From an uncultured Oscillospiraceae bacterium (lineage in GTDB: Bacteria; Bacillota; Clostridia; Oscillospirales; Oscillospiraceae): DNA of 50,225 nt. Positions 31,406-40,144 of the stretch are shown here, in pieces (the stretch's first letter is position 1; every line of letters starts with the position of its first letter). Made by a program: the position numbers and the translations under genes. The notes beneath the pieces are model-generated. The model did no database searches and was not told the DNA's origin. It saw only the letters and a program-made list of their open reading frames with translations. The DNA lies in assembly GCA_934615645.1 (NCBI GenBank), contig CAKTTR010000003.1:1-50225 (forward strand), read 5' to 3'.

Positions 31406-32263
31406 ATGTGGGTCTTCTATGCGTTTGGCTCGGCGTTCTTCGCCGGGGTAACGGCGATCTTAGCAAAGTGCGGCATCCGCAAGACGGATTCCACCGTCGC
31501 CACAGCCATCCGGACCATCGTCGTACTGCTGTTTGCCTGGGGGATGGTCTTCCTCGTCGGCTCCCAAGGGAGCCTTGCGTCGCTCCACGGCAGGACGCTG
31601 CTGTTTCTCATTCTCTCGGGCCTGGCCACCGGCGCAAGCTGGCTGTGCTATTTCAAAGCGCTGCAGCTGGGCGATGTGAACAAGGTCGTCCCCATTGACA
31701 AATCCAGTACGGTCCTGACGATTTTGCTGGCGGCGCTGCTTTTGGGCGAGGGCATCCGCCTGGCCCAGGGCGCCGGTGTTGCTCTGATTGCCGCTGGGAC
31801 CATTTTGATGATCGAAAAAAAGCAGTCCGGCGGCGCGGCAAAAGGTGCAAGCTGGCTGTGGTATGCCCTCGGCTCCGCCGTATTTGCCAGCCTGACGGCT
31901 ATTCTAGGCAAGATCGGCATCACCGGCGTGGAGTCCAATCTCGGCACCGCCATTCGGACCGGTGTCGTCCTGGTCATGGCGTGGGGCATGGTGTTCCTCA
32001 CCGGCAAGCAGCGCAAGGTCGCCGGGATCCCCCGGCGCGAGCTGGCATTTATCTGCCTCTCTGGCCTGGCCACGGGCGCAAGCTGGCTGTGCTATTATAG
32101 GGCGCTGCAGCTGGGCCCCGCCAGCGTGGTCGTCCCCATCGACAAGCTGAGCATTTTGGTGACCGTCCTGTTCTCCTACGTCGTATTCCACGAACGGCTG
32201 ACCAAAAAATCCGCCCTCGGCCTGGCCCTTCTCACCGCCGGGACGCTTTTGATGCTGGTTTAA
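31406..32263 (+). CDS. EamA-family (DMT superfamily) transporter
   Basis: This 285-residue protein has about ten membrane helices arranged as two related EamA halves; the repeat is plain in LSGLATGASWLCYFKALQLG and its twin LSGLATGASWLCYYRALQLG. Members export or import amino acids, nucleosides or metabolites. AGGGAGGG precedes ATG 31406, six bases after the chimera stop, so the two share a transcript. A strong terminator follows. The substrate cannot be told. Confidence 0.92.
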   Translation: MWVFYAFGSAFFAGVTAILAKCGIRKTDSTVATAIRTIVVLLFAWGMVFLVGSQGSLASLHGRTLLFLILSGLATGASWLCYFKALQLGDVNKVVPIDKSSTVLTILLAALLLGEGIRLAQGAGVALIAAGTILMIEKKQSGGAAKGASWLWYALGSAVFASLTAILGKIGITGVESNLGTAIRTGVVLVMAWGMVFLTGKQRKVAGIPRRELAFICLSGLATGASWLCYYRALQLGPASVVVPIDKLSILVTVLFSYVVFHERLTKKSALGLALLTAGTLLMLV

Positions 32264-32295
32264 ACTCTGTTTAACAACCGTTTATCCCATGTTTT

Positions 32296-32343
32296 AAGGG
32301 TTCTCTTGCAATGGCATTGTCCATTGGAGGAGAACCCTTTTTT
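32296..32343 (+). terminator. Terminator after the EamA gene
   Basis: A 10-bp outer stem (32296-32305 with 32330-32339) with a further paired inner part (ATGG/CCAT) is followed by a T-run. Confidence 0.85.
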
Positions 32344-32397
32344 CTATCCTGGAACCACCAGCACAGCCCCATCTTGCACAAACAGGAGGCATGCTTT

Positions 32398-33558
32398 ATG
32401 AAAATTTTGATCACCAGCGACTGGTGCCTGTCCGCTGTAAATGGCGTCGCCACGTCCATCCGCAATTTGGCCGATGGGCTGCAGGCGCAAGGGCACGAGG
32501 TCCGGATCCTGACCCTTGCCGAAAATCGGCATACCCAGCAGATCGGCAACGAGATCCTGCTCGGCTCTGTCGGCGCAGGCGCGATCTACCCCCACGCCCG
32601 GTTGCGGATCACGCGGGGTGATGCACTCGTGCAAACGCTGATCGCCTGGCGGCCGGATATCGTGCACAGCCAATGCGAGTTTTTTACCTTTCCCCTTGCA
32701 AAGCGCATCGCGCACGCCTGCGGCTGCCCGCTGGTGCATACCTATCACACGCTCTATGAGAATTTTACCCACTACTTCTTCCCCAGCGAGCCATTCGGAC
32801 GTACGCTTGCCGCCTGGTTTTCCCGGCACGTGCTGGCGCAGACGGATGCGGTCATCGCCTCGACGGAAAAGGTACGCGCCGCACTGCGCCGCTACGGCGT
32901 GGCAAAGCCCGTCTACACTGTATCCACCGGGCTGAAGCTTGACCGTTTTCTCGCACCGGCCAACCCTGCAGCGCGGCACGCGCTGCGAGAGAAATTGGGC
33001 CTGCGCAGGCAGGACCTCGCGCTGATTTTCACCGGCAGACTGGCGCAGGAAAAGAACATACCAGAGCTATTGCGGCTATTATCCGCCGCGCCGCCGCAGG
33101 TCAAGCTTCTTCTGGTCGGCGACGGGCCGGAACGGCAGGCCCTGGAGACAGCGGCGCAGCAGCACGGGCTCCAACAGCGCGTCGTTTTTACCGGTATGAT
33201 CCCCCCGTCCCAGATAGCCGATTATTACAAAGCGGGAGATGTCTTTGTCAGCGCCTCCCGCAGCGAGACCCAGGGGCTGACCTATCTGGAAGCCATGGCG
33301 TCCGGCCTGCCGCTCCTGTGCCGGGCGGACCCTTGCCTGGATGGTGTCCTCCGGGCCGGAGAAACCGGCTTTTCCTATACCGATCCGGCCCGGTTTCTGG
33401 CAGCACTTGAAGCGCTGTCCGCCCCGGCGCGACGCAGGATGGGCGAGATCGCCCGGCAGACCGTCCAGGTGCAGTTCTCGCAGGCGCGCTTTGTCCAAGC
33501 GGTCCTGCAGGTCTATACCCAGTGCCTGCGCCATCGGCTGGAGGTGCCCGCGGCGTGA
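32398..33558 (+). CDS. GT4-family glycosyltransferase
   Basis: This 386-residue enzyme is a GT-B fold glycosyltransferase resembling diacylglycerol glucosyltransferases. N-terminal SDWCLSAVNGVATSIRNLAD and HTYHTLYENFTHYF belong to the acceptor side, while the C-terminal half has LIFTGRLAQEKNI and the nucleotide-sugar motif SRSETQGLTYLEAMASGLP. It should add a sugar to a lipid or glycolipid at the inner membrane face. AGGAGG supports ATG 32398. Its stop overlaps the flippase start (GTGA), and PopT and PAP2 genes follow, giving an envelope glycolipid operon. The exact acceptor is inference. Confidence 0.9.
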   Translation: MKILITSDWCLSAVNGVATSIRNLADGLQAQGHEVRILTLAENRHTQQIGNEILLGSVGAGAIYPHARLRITRGDALVQTLIAWRPDIVHSQCEFFTFPLAKRIAHACGCPLVHTYHTLYENFTHYFFPSEPFGRTLAAWFSRHVLAQTDAVIASTEKVRAALRRYGVAKPVYTVSTGLKLDRFLAPANPAARHALREKLGLRRQDLALIFTGRLAQEKNIPELLRLLSAAPPQVKLLLVGDGPERQALETAAQQHGLQQRVVFTGMIPPSQIADYYKAGDVFVSASRSETQGLTYLEAMASGLPLLCRADPCLDGVLRAGETGFSYTDPARFLAALEALSAPARRRMGEIARQTVQVQFSQARFVQAVLQVYTQCLRHRLEVPAA

Positions 33559-34943
33559 ACAAGTATCGCACCCTTGCCACAAATACCCTGCTGCTCAGCA
33601 TCGGGACCTTTGGCTCCAAGCTGCTGGTGTTTTTCACGGTCCGCTTTTACACCGGCTATCTCCCCCCCCGCGGCATACGGGACCGCTGACCTCATCACCC
33701 AGACCGGGAATCTTCTGATTCCAATCGTATCGCTGGATATTACCGACGCGGTCTTCCGTTTTTCCGCCGATTGCCAGCAGGACCGGGCGGATATCTTCAC
33801 CGTCGGGCTGCGCGCCATCACCTGCGGCGGCTGCGTGCTGCTGCCGCTGACCGTTCTCCTGCAGCAGATCCCGGCTTGCTGACCGGCTTCGTCCTCGCCT
33901 CCTGTTACCATGCGCTCTGCGCCCACTTTGTGCGCGCCCAGGGCGACACCGCTCTGTTTGCTGCCCAGGGGCTGTGCAACACCGCGCTGCTGATCGTTCT
34001 GAACATTCTATGCATGGCCATCCTCCGCTGGGGCATCCGGGGCTATCTGGCCGCCATCACCGCAGCCAATGTTCTGACCACACTGCTGCTTGTCTGGCGG
34101 GCAAAGCTTTGGCGCTATGTCTGCCGGTCGCCGCAGCGCAGCATCCGGCGCGCTATGCTCCGCTACTGCGTTCCCCTTATCCCCACCGCCGTATTCTGGT
34201 GGATCATGGGGGTGTCAGATCGCTATATGGTGCAATATTTTCTGGGCCGCACCGCCACCGGTCTTTACGCCGTGGCCTATAAGATCCCCACGGTGATCAG
34301 CATCCTCGCGACCGTCTTCCTCGACGCCTAGCAGCTATCCGCCATTACAGAGTTCCACGGCGACCGGCAGACTCATCTGCAGTTTTTTGGCAAGATCTGG
34401 TACGCATTTGCCGCAGCGCTGTTTCTATGTGCCAGCGGGATCATCGCGTTTTCGCCGCTGCTTATCCGCATTTTGGCAGAGGAAGCCTACGCTGCCGCCT
34501 GGCGCTATCTCCCGGCGCTGACCCTCGCCATGGTCGCCTCCGCGCTCTCCAGCTTTTTGGGCAGCGTCTATGTCGTGACGAAAAACAGCGTTGCGTCGTT
34601 TTGGACGGCGTTTGCCGGGGCCGCCGTCAATCTGGCGGGAAACCTTTGGCTGATCCCGCGTTTCGGCGGCCAAGGCGCAGCCCTGGCGTCTTTAGTCAGC
34701 TGCCTGGCCGTATTTCTGATCCGGCTGGTCAGCGCCCGGCGGCTGCTGCCCTTCCCCTTCTCCGGCCGGGCCTTGGCGCTGAATACCGGCGTACTTCTGG
34801 CGCAAGCCGCATTTTTACTCTTCCGCTGGCCCGGCTGGCGCTGGGCGCAGCTTGGCGGGATCGCAATTCTATTTCTGCAGGGGCTTCCACCACTGGCAGC
34901 TACTGCACAGGTCATTTTTCACAGAAAGCAGGTGCTACAATGA
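33555..34943 (+). pseudogene. Broken polysaccharide/lipid flippase (MOP/MATE-like)
   Basis: Translating in pieces recovers a multi-helix flippase: MNKYRTLATNTLLLSIGTFG at the start, YGTADLITQTGNLLIP next, ending in IPRFGGQGAALASLVSCLAV. Three lesions interrupt it. First, a run of eight C (33662-33669) shifts frame; seven C would restore YLPPAAYGTAD. Second, another shift lies at about 33870-33890, where the usual helix also looks shortened. Third, TAG at 34329-34331 stands where TGG (Trp, DAWQLSA) is expected. GTG 33555 overlaps the glycosyltransferase stop. The lesions suggest loss of function, while the downstream genes remain intact. Confidence 0.88.
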
Positions 34944-35860
34944 TTTTAACAGCATTTCACGGGTTTTGCATGGCGCTGGCCGACAGCGTCCCCGGGGTCT
35001 CCGGCGGGACGGTCGCCTATATCCTCGGCTTTTATGAGCGCTTTCTTGACGCGCTGCACGATCTTTTCCGAAGCCGCGGACCGGCGCGGCGGGCCGCCCT
35101 GGGGTATCTTCTGCGGCTGGGGGTCGGCTGGGGCGTCGGGATGGCAGCCTGCGCTTGCCTTTTGACGCGCCTGTTTTCCGCGCACATTTATTTTATGAGC
35201 TCGTTGTTCCTGGGCCTGACAGTCAGCGCGGTGCCGTTCGTCATCCTTGAGGAGCGGGACGCGCTGCGTCAGCCGCTGCGCCATGCCTGGTTTGCGCTGC
35301 TGGGGGCCGCCATCGTCGTCGGCCTGACGCTGCTGCGCTCCGGCGCGGGCAGCATCGGCAGTGTGGATTATAGCCACCTGCAGCCGCTGCAATTTGGCTA
35401 TCTGTTTCTGGCTGGCGCCGTCGCCATTACGGCGATGGTCCTGCCGGGCGTCTCCGGCTCCTCGATCTTGCTGATTGCGGGGGTGTATCTGCCCACCGTG
35501 CAGGCGATCCGCGCGGTCCTGCACCTGCAGCTTTCCGCTATCCCGGGGTTGTGCGCCCTGGGGCTGGGGATCCTCGCTGGTGTGGCGCTCTCGATCCGGG
35601 CGATCCGCGCCGCGCTGCAAAAATTCCGCAGGCCGATGGTCTGGCTGATCCTGGGCCTGATGCTGGGCTCGCTCTACGCCATCGCAAACGGCCCCGCCAG
35701 TCTGCCAAAACCGCTGCCAGCGCTCACCGCCGCAACATTCCATCTCCCGGCCTTTCTGCTGGGCGCAGCCCTGCTGCTGGCGCTGGAGGCCCTGCGCAAA
35801 TGTAAAGTCGGGCAGGCAAATCCCGCGCGCCCGCTCCGGAAAAGGAGGAAGCTCTCATGA
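34940..35860 (+). CDS. popT: PopT-type (DUF368) polyprenyl-phosphate transporter
   Basis: This 306-residue membrane protein has the paired DUF368 signatures ADSVPGVSGGTVA (15-27) and MVLPGVSGSSILL (166-178) in two inverted halves. DUF368 proteins (PopT) are reported to flip undecaprenyl phosphate back across the membrane so the wall-building carrier can be reused. ATG 34940 overlaps the flippase frame's stop (ATGA), and the PAP2 gene overlaps its end. Sitting between a glycosyltransferase/flippase pair and a lipid phosphatase, a carrier-recycling role is well supported by context. Confidence 0.9.
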   Translation: MILTAFHGFCMALADSVPGVSGGTVAYILGFYERFLDALHDLFRSRGPARRAALGYLLRLGVGWGVGMAACACLLTRLFSAHIYFMSSLFLGLTVSAVPFVILEERDALRQPLRHAWFALLGAAIVVGLTLLRSGAGSIGSVDYSHLQPLQFGYLFLAGAVAITAMVLPGVSGSSILLIAGVYLPTVQAIRAVLHLQLSAIPGLCALGLGILAGVALSIRAIRAALQKFRRPMVWLILGLMLGSLYAIANGPASLPKPLPALTAATFHLPAFLLGAALLLALEALRKCKVGQANPARPLRKRRKLS

Positions 35861-36402
35861 ATCTTGATTGGCAAATTCTGCACGCCATCCAGCAGCATCT
35901 TGTCTGCCCATTTCTGGATACCTGGATGCCGCGGATCACCGCCCTGGGAAACGGCGGCCTGATTTGGATCTTAGCCGCCCTCGGTCTGCTCTGCACCAAA
36001 AAATACCGCAGGCACGGCGTGCTCCTACTGGGCGGCCTGGTCCTGGGCGTCATCCTTGGCAACAGGCTGCTCAAGCACCTGGTTGCCCGCCCCAGGCCCT
36101 GCTGGCTGGACCAGAGCGTCCCACTTCTGATCGCCAACCCCACGGATTACTCGTTTCCCTCGGGGCACACCCTGTCCTCCGTCATCGGTGCGACCGTCCT
36201 GACCGGGGCGGACCGGCGCTTTGGCTATGCCGCCATTCCGCTGGCAGCGCTTATCGCCTTCTCGCGGCTATATCTCTACGTCCACTTCCCCAGCGATATC
36301 CTCGGCGCGGTGCTGCTGGGCCTGGGCATCGGTCTGCTGGCGCTGCGCGGCGGCAGCCGGCTTCTGGCCCGGCTGCCACGAAAATGCGCCTACGAAAAGT
36401 AA
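35857..36402 (+). CDS. PAP2-family phosphatase
   Basis: This 181-residue membrane protein has all three PAP2 motifs: K73-x6-R80-P81, PSGH (101-104) and S136-R137 with H143 and D147. It removes phosphate from a lipid pyrophosphate or phosphate; undecaprenyl pyrophosphate is the likely substrate, since the gene overlaps popT by four bases. Together they would convert spent carrier to undecaprenyl phosphate and return it to the inner face. The stop codon lies inside the terminator stem. Confidence 0.9.
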   Translation: MNLDWQILHAIQQHLVCPFLDTWMPRITALGNGGLIWILAALGLLCTKKYRRHGVLLLGGLVLGVILGNRLLKHLVARPRPCWLDQSVPLLIANPTDYSFPSGHTLSSVIGATVLTGADRRFGYAAIPLAALIAFSRLYLYVHFPSDILGAVLLGLGIGLLALRGGSRLLARLPRKCAYEK

Positions 36403-36427
36403 CACGGCGCTTGCCGTGTTACTTTTT
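36395..36427 (+). terminator. Terminator after the PAP2 gene
   Basis: A perfect 14-bp stem (36395-36408 with 36413-36426) with a GCTT loop and T-run includes the PAP2 stop codon. Confidence 0.85.
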
Positions 36428-36549
36428 TGCCGCAGCGGTGATTTTCTCTTTTCAAGCACGCGATTTTGCGGTATGATAGATAAGAAGCGCACCTTTGCCG
36501 CTCTTGGTTATCCGGGGCGCTGGGATTTTCTTGGGGAAAGGGAAGCACG

Positions 36550-37275
36550 ATGCACGAAATTCTGACCAAAACCATGACGCCGTCTGCCGATGGGCTCTGC
36601 GGCCTGCTGCAGCTGCTGGAAGCCGGGGCAACCGCCCACGCTGACCTCTGGGGCTGCGGCCGCCAGACGATGCTCGAACGCTACCGCTGCGCCTGGATGA
36701 TCGCGCGCGGCTGGGTGCGGATCCATCGCCCCATCCCTCGCGCACCGCTGACCCTGCGCACTTGGATCCGCCCGGTCAAGCACGGTCTGTCCCGCCGGGA
36801 GTTTGACCTGCTGGAGGGCGATACGCTGATTGCGGAAGCCGTCCAGGCGTGGATTCTGGTCGATCTACAGACACGCCGCATCCGCACCATGGATGATATC
36901 CCGGAAATGCAGCGCTTCCCCGCCCAAGCAAGCGGCAAGGATGCGCCGCTGCGCCGCCCGGCGATGCCTCGGGTGCTGGAGCCGCTGGGTACCGTCACCG
37001 TTCAGGCGGCAGACATCGACTGCAACGGGCACCTGAACAACGCCAAATACCCCGACTACGCCCTGTCTGTCCTGCCGCCCCGGCCAGTGCGGCAGCTGGA
37101 GATCTCCTACTGCCACGAGTGCTTCGCCGGGCAGACGCTGCAGATCTTCGGCCAAGCCACAGAGCAGGAAGCCTGGCTCCAAGGCCGCATCGGCGCCCAG
37201 GCCAGCTTTGACCTCCACGCCGTCTTTTTCCCCGGCGAAAAAGAAACGTCCTTGCCAACGCAAGCGCAAAAATAA
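36550..37275 (+). CDS. Acyl-ACP thioesterase (FatA/B-like)
   Basis: This 241-residue protein has two hot-dog halves. The second carries the catalytic pattern DIDCNGHLNNAKYPDY (155-170) with Asn and His, and TLRTWIRPVKHGLSRREF lies in the first. It should release free fatty acids from acyl carrier protein, adjusting chain length of the fatty acid pool. GGGGAAAGGGAA precedes ATG 36550. It has no operon partner: it is followed directly by tRNA-Leu with its own promoter. Confidence 0.88.
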   Translation: MHEILTKTMTPSADGLCGLLQLLEAGATAHADLWGCGRQTMLERYRCAWMIARGWVRIHRPIPRAPLTLRTWIRPVKHGLSRREFDLLEGDTLIAEAVQAWILVDLQTRRIRTMDDIPEMQRFPAQASGKDAPLRRPAMPRVLEPLGTVTVQAADIDCNGHLNNAKYPDYALSVLPPRPVRQLEISYCHECFAGQTLQIFGQATEQEAWLQGRIGAQASFDLHAVFFPGEKETSLPTQAQK

Positions 37276-37299
37276 CGCCCGGGAAAACAGCAGCGTATC

Positions 37300-37328
37300 T
37301 TGACGCTGTTCCAAAAGAATGATACAAT
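37300..37328 (+). promoter_or_regulatory. Promoter of tRNA-Leu
   Basis: TTGACG (37300-37305) and TACAAT (37323-37328) are 17 bp apart, ending 14 bases before the tRNA. Confidence 0.75.
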
Positions 37329-37342
37329 ATGCCATGTACTTT

Positions 37343-37429
37343 GCCGCTGTGGTGGAATTGGTAGACACAAGGGACTTAAAATCCCTCGCCCCAAAAAGCG
37401 TACCGGTTCGAGCCCGGTCAGCGGCACCA
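37343..37429 (+). tRNA. tRNA-Leu (anticodon TAA)
   Basis: An 87-base tRNA with a long variable arm: acceptor GCCGCTG/CAGCGGC, anticodon arm AGGGA/TCCCT around loop CTTAAAA (anticodon TAA), T-arm with GTTCGAGCC and an encoded CCA. Confidence 0.97.
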
Positions 37430-37464
37430 GCCCCTGTGGAAGGAAGCTTCCACAGGGGCTTTTT
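37429..37464 (+). terminator. Terminator after tRNA-Leu
   Basis: A perfect 14-bp stem (37429-37442 with 37447-37460) with a GAAG loop is followed by TTTT. Confidence 0.85.
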
Positions 37465-37473
37465 CGCCCAAAA

Positions 37474-37505
37474 CGCGCCTGCAGTTCGGCCGCAGGCGCG
37501 TTTTT
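37474..37505. terminator. Second hairpin between convergent units
   Basis: A 9-bp GC stem (37474-37482 with 37492-37500), with TTTTT after it on the plus strand and TTTT on the minus, may also end the SLH gene. Confidence 0.65.
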
Positions 37506-37540
37506 GCTAATGTTATTCAAGTGATTCCATATGGCTCCGC

Positions 37541-39238
37541 TCAAAAGAGCTTCGTCCAGTTTTCGTTCGGGCGGGTTCCGGTGTATTCGTGGGCGTTGGT
37601 TGCTTCGATGATCTCGTAGTAGTACCAGGCCGTGGGGTCATTGTCGGGCCAGGCATGGTAGCTCAAAAGCGTGCTGCCTTGGCTGACGCCGCGGTCCAGG
37701 ACGCGGTTAATGATCGCCATCGCATCGGCCCGGGTGATGCTGCGGTCAGGCTGGAAGGTGCCGTCGGTATACCCGGAGAGCCAACCCGCCTGGGTGGCGG
37801 TGGCGATGCAGGCATAGGCCCAATGACTGGCCGGGACGTCCGGGAAGCTGCACTGCTCCTGCTGCACGCCGATAAAGCGCACCAGCATCGCGACAAACTC
37901 CGCCCGGGTGATGCTGCGGTCACCGCCAAACGTGCCGTCGGGGTAACCGGCAATATAGCCGCCCTTTGTCATCGTCGAGACCGCCTCGTTATACCAGATA
38001 CTGGCACTGACATCCTGGTACGGGTTTTGCGTCGTGTGAATTTCAGCACGCCGCTCCTTTGTCAGGAGCTGGTAGAGCATGGTCGCCGTCTCCGCCCGGG
38101 TCAGCGCACCGTTGGGGCGGACGGTTCCATCGGGGTAGCCGCAGACATAGGCCACATGGTCCTTCCCATTGAGATCGGGCGGCGCGACCTTTTCATAATT
38201 GCGGACTGTCTGCGCCTGCTGCTTTGCGCCGTCGGGGTCATCCCGCAGCAGCGCGGCGCGCTGCACCGGGTAGGCCGTATCCGGCGTCGCGTAACCTTCC
38301 GGGGCGGCCAGCTCCCGGTAAGTAAGCGTATCTGTCTCCGCAATCGCGTCGTATTCCGCCTGCGTCAGTGTAAACAGGACATAGCCATCCTGGCCGGAGG
38401 TCGCGGATGCGATCTGCTTTTCATTGCAAAACAGGCCAAATTCTGCGCCTGCCAGCGGGTCGCCCGTCTGGGCGTCCACCTTGTAGAGCGCCAGCGTGTA
38501 GCTGCTGGGAAGCTCCTTCCAGTAGAGCTGCGCCGTATTGGCAAAGCCCTCGCTCCCGATGATCAGACCCGTCGTTCGGCCGGGCAGGAAGCTTTCTTCG
38601 TACTCGGGTTCCTCATTTGTCTGGCTGTTGATAGAGATCGGCCCAATCCGGTACAGCTGCAGAGTACCGGCGACGGACGCCGTGACGCGCAGGCTGCGGG
38701 GCGTGCGGTTCGTATCCTCATCGGTCAGCGCGTTTTTCAGCCGCAGGCGGATGCCGGAAAGCTCCAGCGTATCGCTCGGCGTCGTTTTGATCTCCGCGCC
38801 CGTGTTTTTGACGCGCAAGTAGATGGTGATCTCATACTCACCCGTCTCCTTCCGCAGCCCAAGCTCGACAGCGCTTTCCGGATGCCCGGCCTCCCATTCA
38901 TCCAATTCAAACCAGGCATGCTCCAGCTTGAGCGCGGCAAAGTCCTCTTCTGTCATCTCGGCAAAATCGTCCGGGCTGCAGCGCAGCTGCAGACGGAAGC
39001 TGGAGCCGTTAATATAACGGCTGGATTTTTCCTTCAGCGCAGCCCAGAGGGTCTGGCCCTCCCGCAGCGTGAGCTCGCTGAGGTTATTCTTGCCGCTCTC
39101 CGTCAGTGTCAGGGCGTTCAGGTCGACAGACATCCGGTAGTTGACCTCCGGCTGCTGGACCGTCGCTTTATGGACGGCGGCATCATCGCCATCCCAGCCC
39201 GCCGCGTCCGACTGGGCGATCTGATGCTGCAGCGTCAC
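37541..39238 (-). CDS. SLH-domain surface protein, C-terminal part (split by an in-frame stop)
   Basis: These ~565 residues hold a prealbumin/SpaA-like domain (ALYKVDAQTGDPLAGAEFGL) and three S-layer-homology repeats (CGYPDGTVRPNGALTRAETA, AGYPDGTFGGDRSITRAEFV, SGYTDGTFQPDRSITRADAM). SLH domains hold proteins on the cell wall through pyruvylated polymers. No signal peptide or good ribosome site precedes it. It is in the same frame as the gene piece at 39272-40048, separated only by TAA (39272-39274) and 11 sense codons, so both are parts of one gene of about 850 residues. On its own this part would stay in the cytoplasm. Confidence 0.85.
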   Translation of the reverse strand: MTLQHQIAQSDAAGWDGDDAAVHKATVQQPEVNYRMSVDLNALTLTESGKNNLSELTLREGQTLWAALKEKSSRYINGSSFRLQLRCSPDDFAEMTEEDFAALKLEHAWFELDEWEAGHPESAVELGLRKETGEYEITIYLRVKNTGAEIKTTPSDTLELSGIRLRLKNALTDEDTNRTPRSLRVTASVAGTLQLYRIGPISINSQTNEEPEYEESFLPGRTTGLIIGSEGFANTAQLYWKELPSSYTLALYKVDAQTGDPLAGAEFGLFCNEKQIASATSGQDGYVLFTLTQAEYDAIAETDTLTYRELAAPEGYATPDTAYPVQRAALLRDDPDGAKQQAQTVRNYEKVAPPDLNGKDHVAYVCGYPDGTVRPNGALTRAETATMLYQLLTKERRAEIHTTQNPYQDVSASIWYNEAVSTMTKGGYIAGYPDGTFGGDRSITRAEFVAMLVRFIGVQQEQCSFPDVPASHWAYACIATATQAGWLSGYTDGTFQPDRSITRADAMAIINRVLDRGVSQGSTLLSYHAWPDNDPTAWYYYEIIEATNAHEYTGTRPNENWTKLF

Positions 39239-39271
39239 GCCCTTGGCCTGGACATCGAGGTCCGATTTTTT

Positions 39272-40048
39272 TTAAGTATTGACCACATCGACCTGGGTCA
39301 CGCCGTCACGCAGGATCAAGTCGATCTCCGGCTTTCCTGCTTCGCTGCTCCAGATGATAGGCGTCTGGCTGCCGTTTACATAATATTCGACCTTTTCCAG
39401 CTCATAGTCGCCGATATACGCGATGTTGTAAAATTCCTCGCCCAGGGCCAGATCCGTCCCGGGGACGAGATAGACGCCTTGGGGATTCTGCGTCTCGCCG
39501 CGCCAGAACGGGGTGGGAGATGTCAGATCCCGGTAGGCCTCGATCGAGCCGTCCCGCGCTGCCTGGCCGTTGAGCAGGAAGGAATAATACTCCGGCAGAT
39601 TCATAACCTCCGGCGCGTCATCCGGCAGGACAATGCGATTGGTGACCACCAGGGTCGCCGCCTTGGCCCAGATGGCGTACAGGGTGATATCCCCGTTGAT
39701 TGCCTCTGCCAGGATATCCCCCTCCTGATAGCTTTTGCCGCTGCCGTCGGCAGCCGTGTTCCATTCTTTGAAGACGAAACCACTCTTCGTGCTGAAGAGC
39801 AGCCCCCGGTACCAAACCGTGCAGTTGTTGCCGACGGACGGCATGACCTTCGCCTGCTCGCCCGCCGTGTAGGCAAGATACAAGGGCACAGGATTCAATT
39901 CATCCAAATACAAATGCTCCGGATCATTGGGCTCGTACGTGACCGTACACGGGCCTTCGTCTGCCGCCAAAGCTGCTGCTGGAAGCAGCGCCAGCACCAG
40001 GCAGAGCGTCAGCAGCAGGGCCACAAGGGTTCTTCCTCGGTGTTTCAT
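39272..40048 (-). CDS. SLH-domain surface protein, N-terminal part (truncated by an in-frame stop)
   Basis: This 258-residue piece starts with a signal peptide (basic MKHRGR, hydrophobic core, cut after ALA), followed by a Listeria/Bacteroides-type repeat (FVFKEWNTAADGSGKSY, then ITLYAIWA) and a beta-rich region. ATG 40048 has GAGG eight bases upstream; the earlier in-frame ATG has none. It ends at TAA (39272-39274) followed at once by further A residues (A8 run). The frame then continues open into the SLH-containing part. As it stands the product would be exported without its wall anchor. Confidence 0.85.
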   Translation of the reverse strand: MKHRGRTLVALLLTLCLVLALLPAAALAADEGPCTVTYEPNDPEHLYLDELNPVPLYLAYTAGEQAKVMPSVGNNCTVWYRGLLFSTKSGFVFKEWNTAADGSGKSYQEGDILAEAINGDITLYAIWAKAATLVVTNRIVLPDDAPEVMNLPEYYSFLLNGQAARDGSIEAYRDLTSPTPFWRGETQNPQGVYLVPGTDLALGEEFYNIAYIGDYELEKVEYYVNGSQTPIIWSSEAGKPEIDLILRDGVTQVDVVNT

Positions 40049-40144
40049 GGTTCTGACCTCGCTTTCTGCGTCATTTCTTGCGCTCTCATTATACAGCAAA
40101 AAGCCCCGGAAAACCGGAGCCTTGCAGAAATGTAAGCGGAAAGG

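Noticed and set aside
39266..39274. Transcript slippage on A8 as a way to bypass the SLH stop
   Set aside because: The stop codon is read before the rest of the run, so changing the number of A residues does not remove TAA.
37589..40135. Open frame of about 850 codons on the plus strand across the SLH gene
   Set aside because: It has no recognisable domain or ribosome site and mirrors the minus-strand SLH and signal-peptide sequences.
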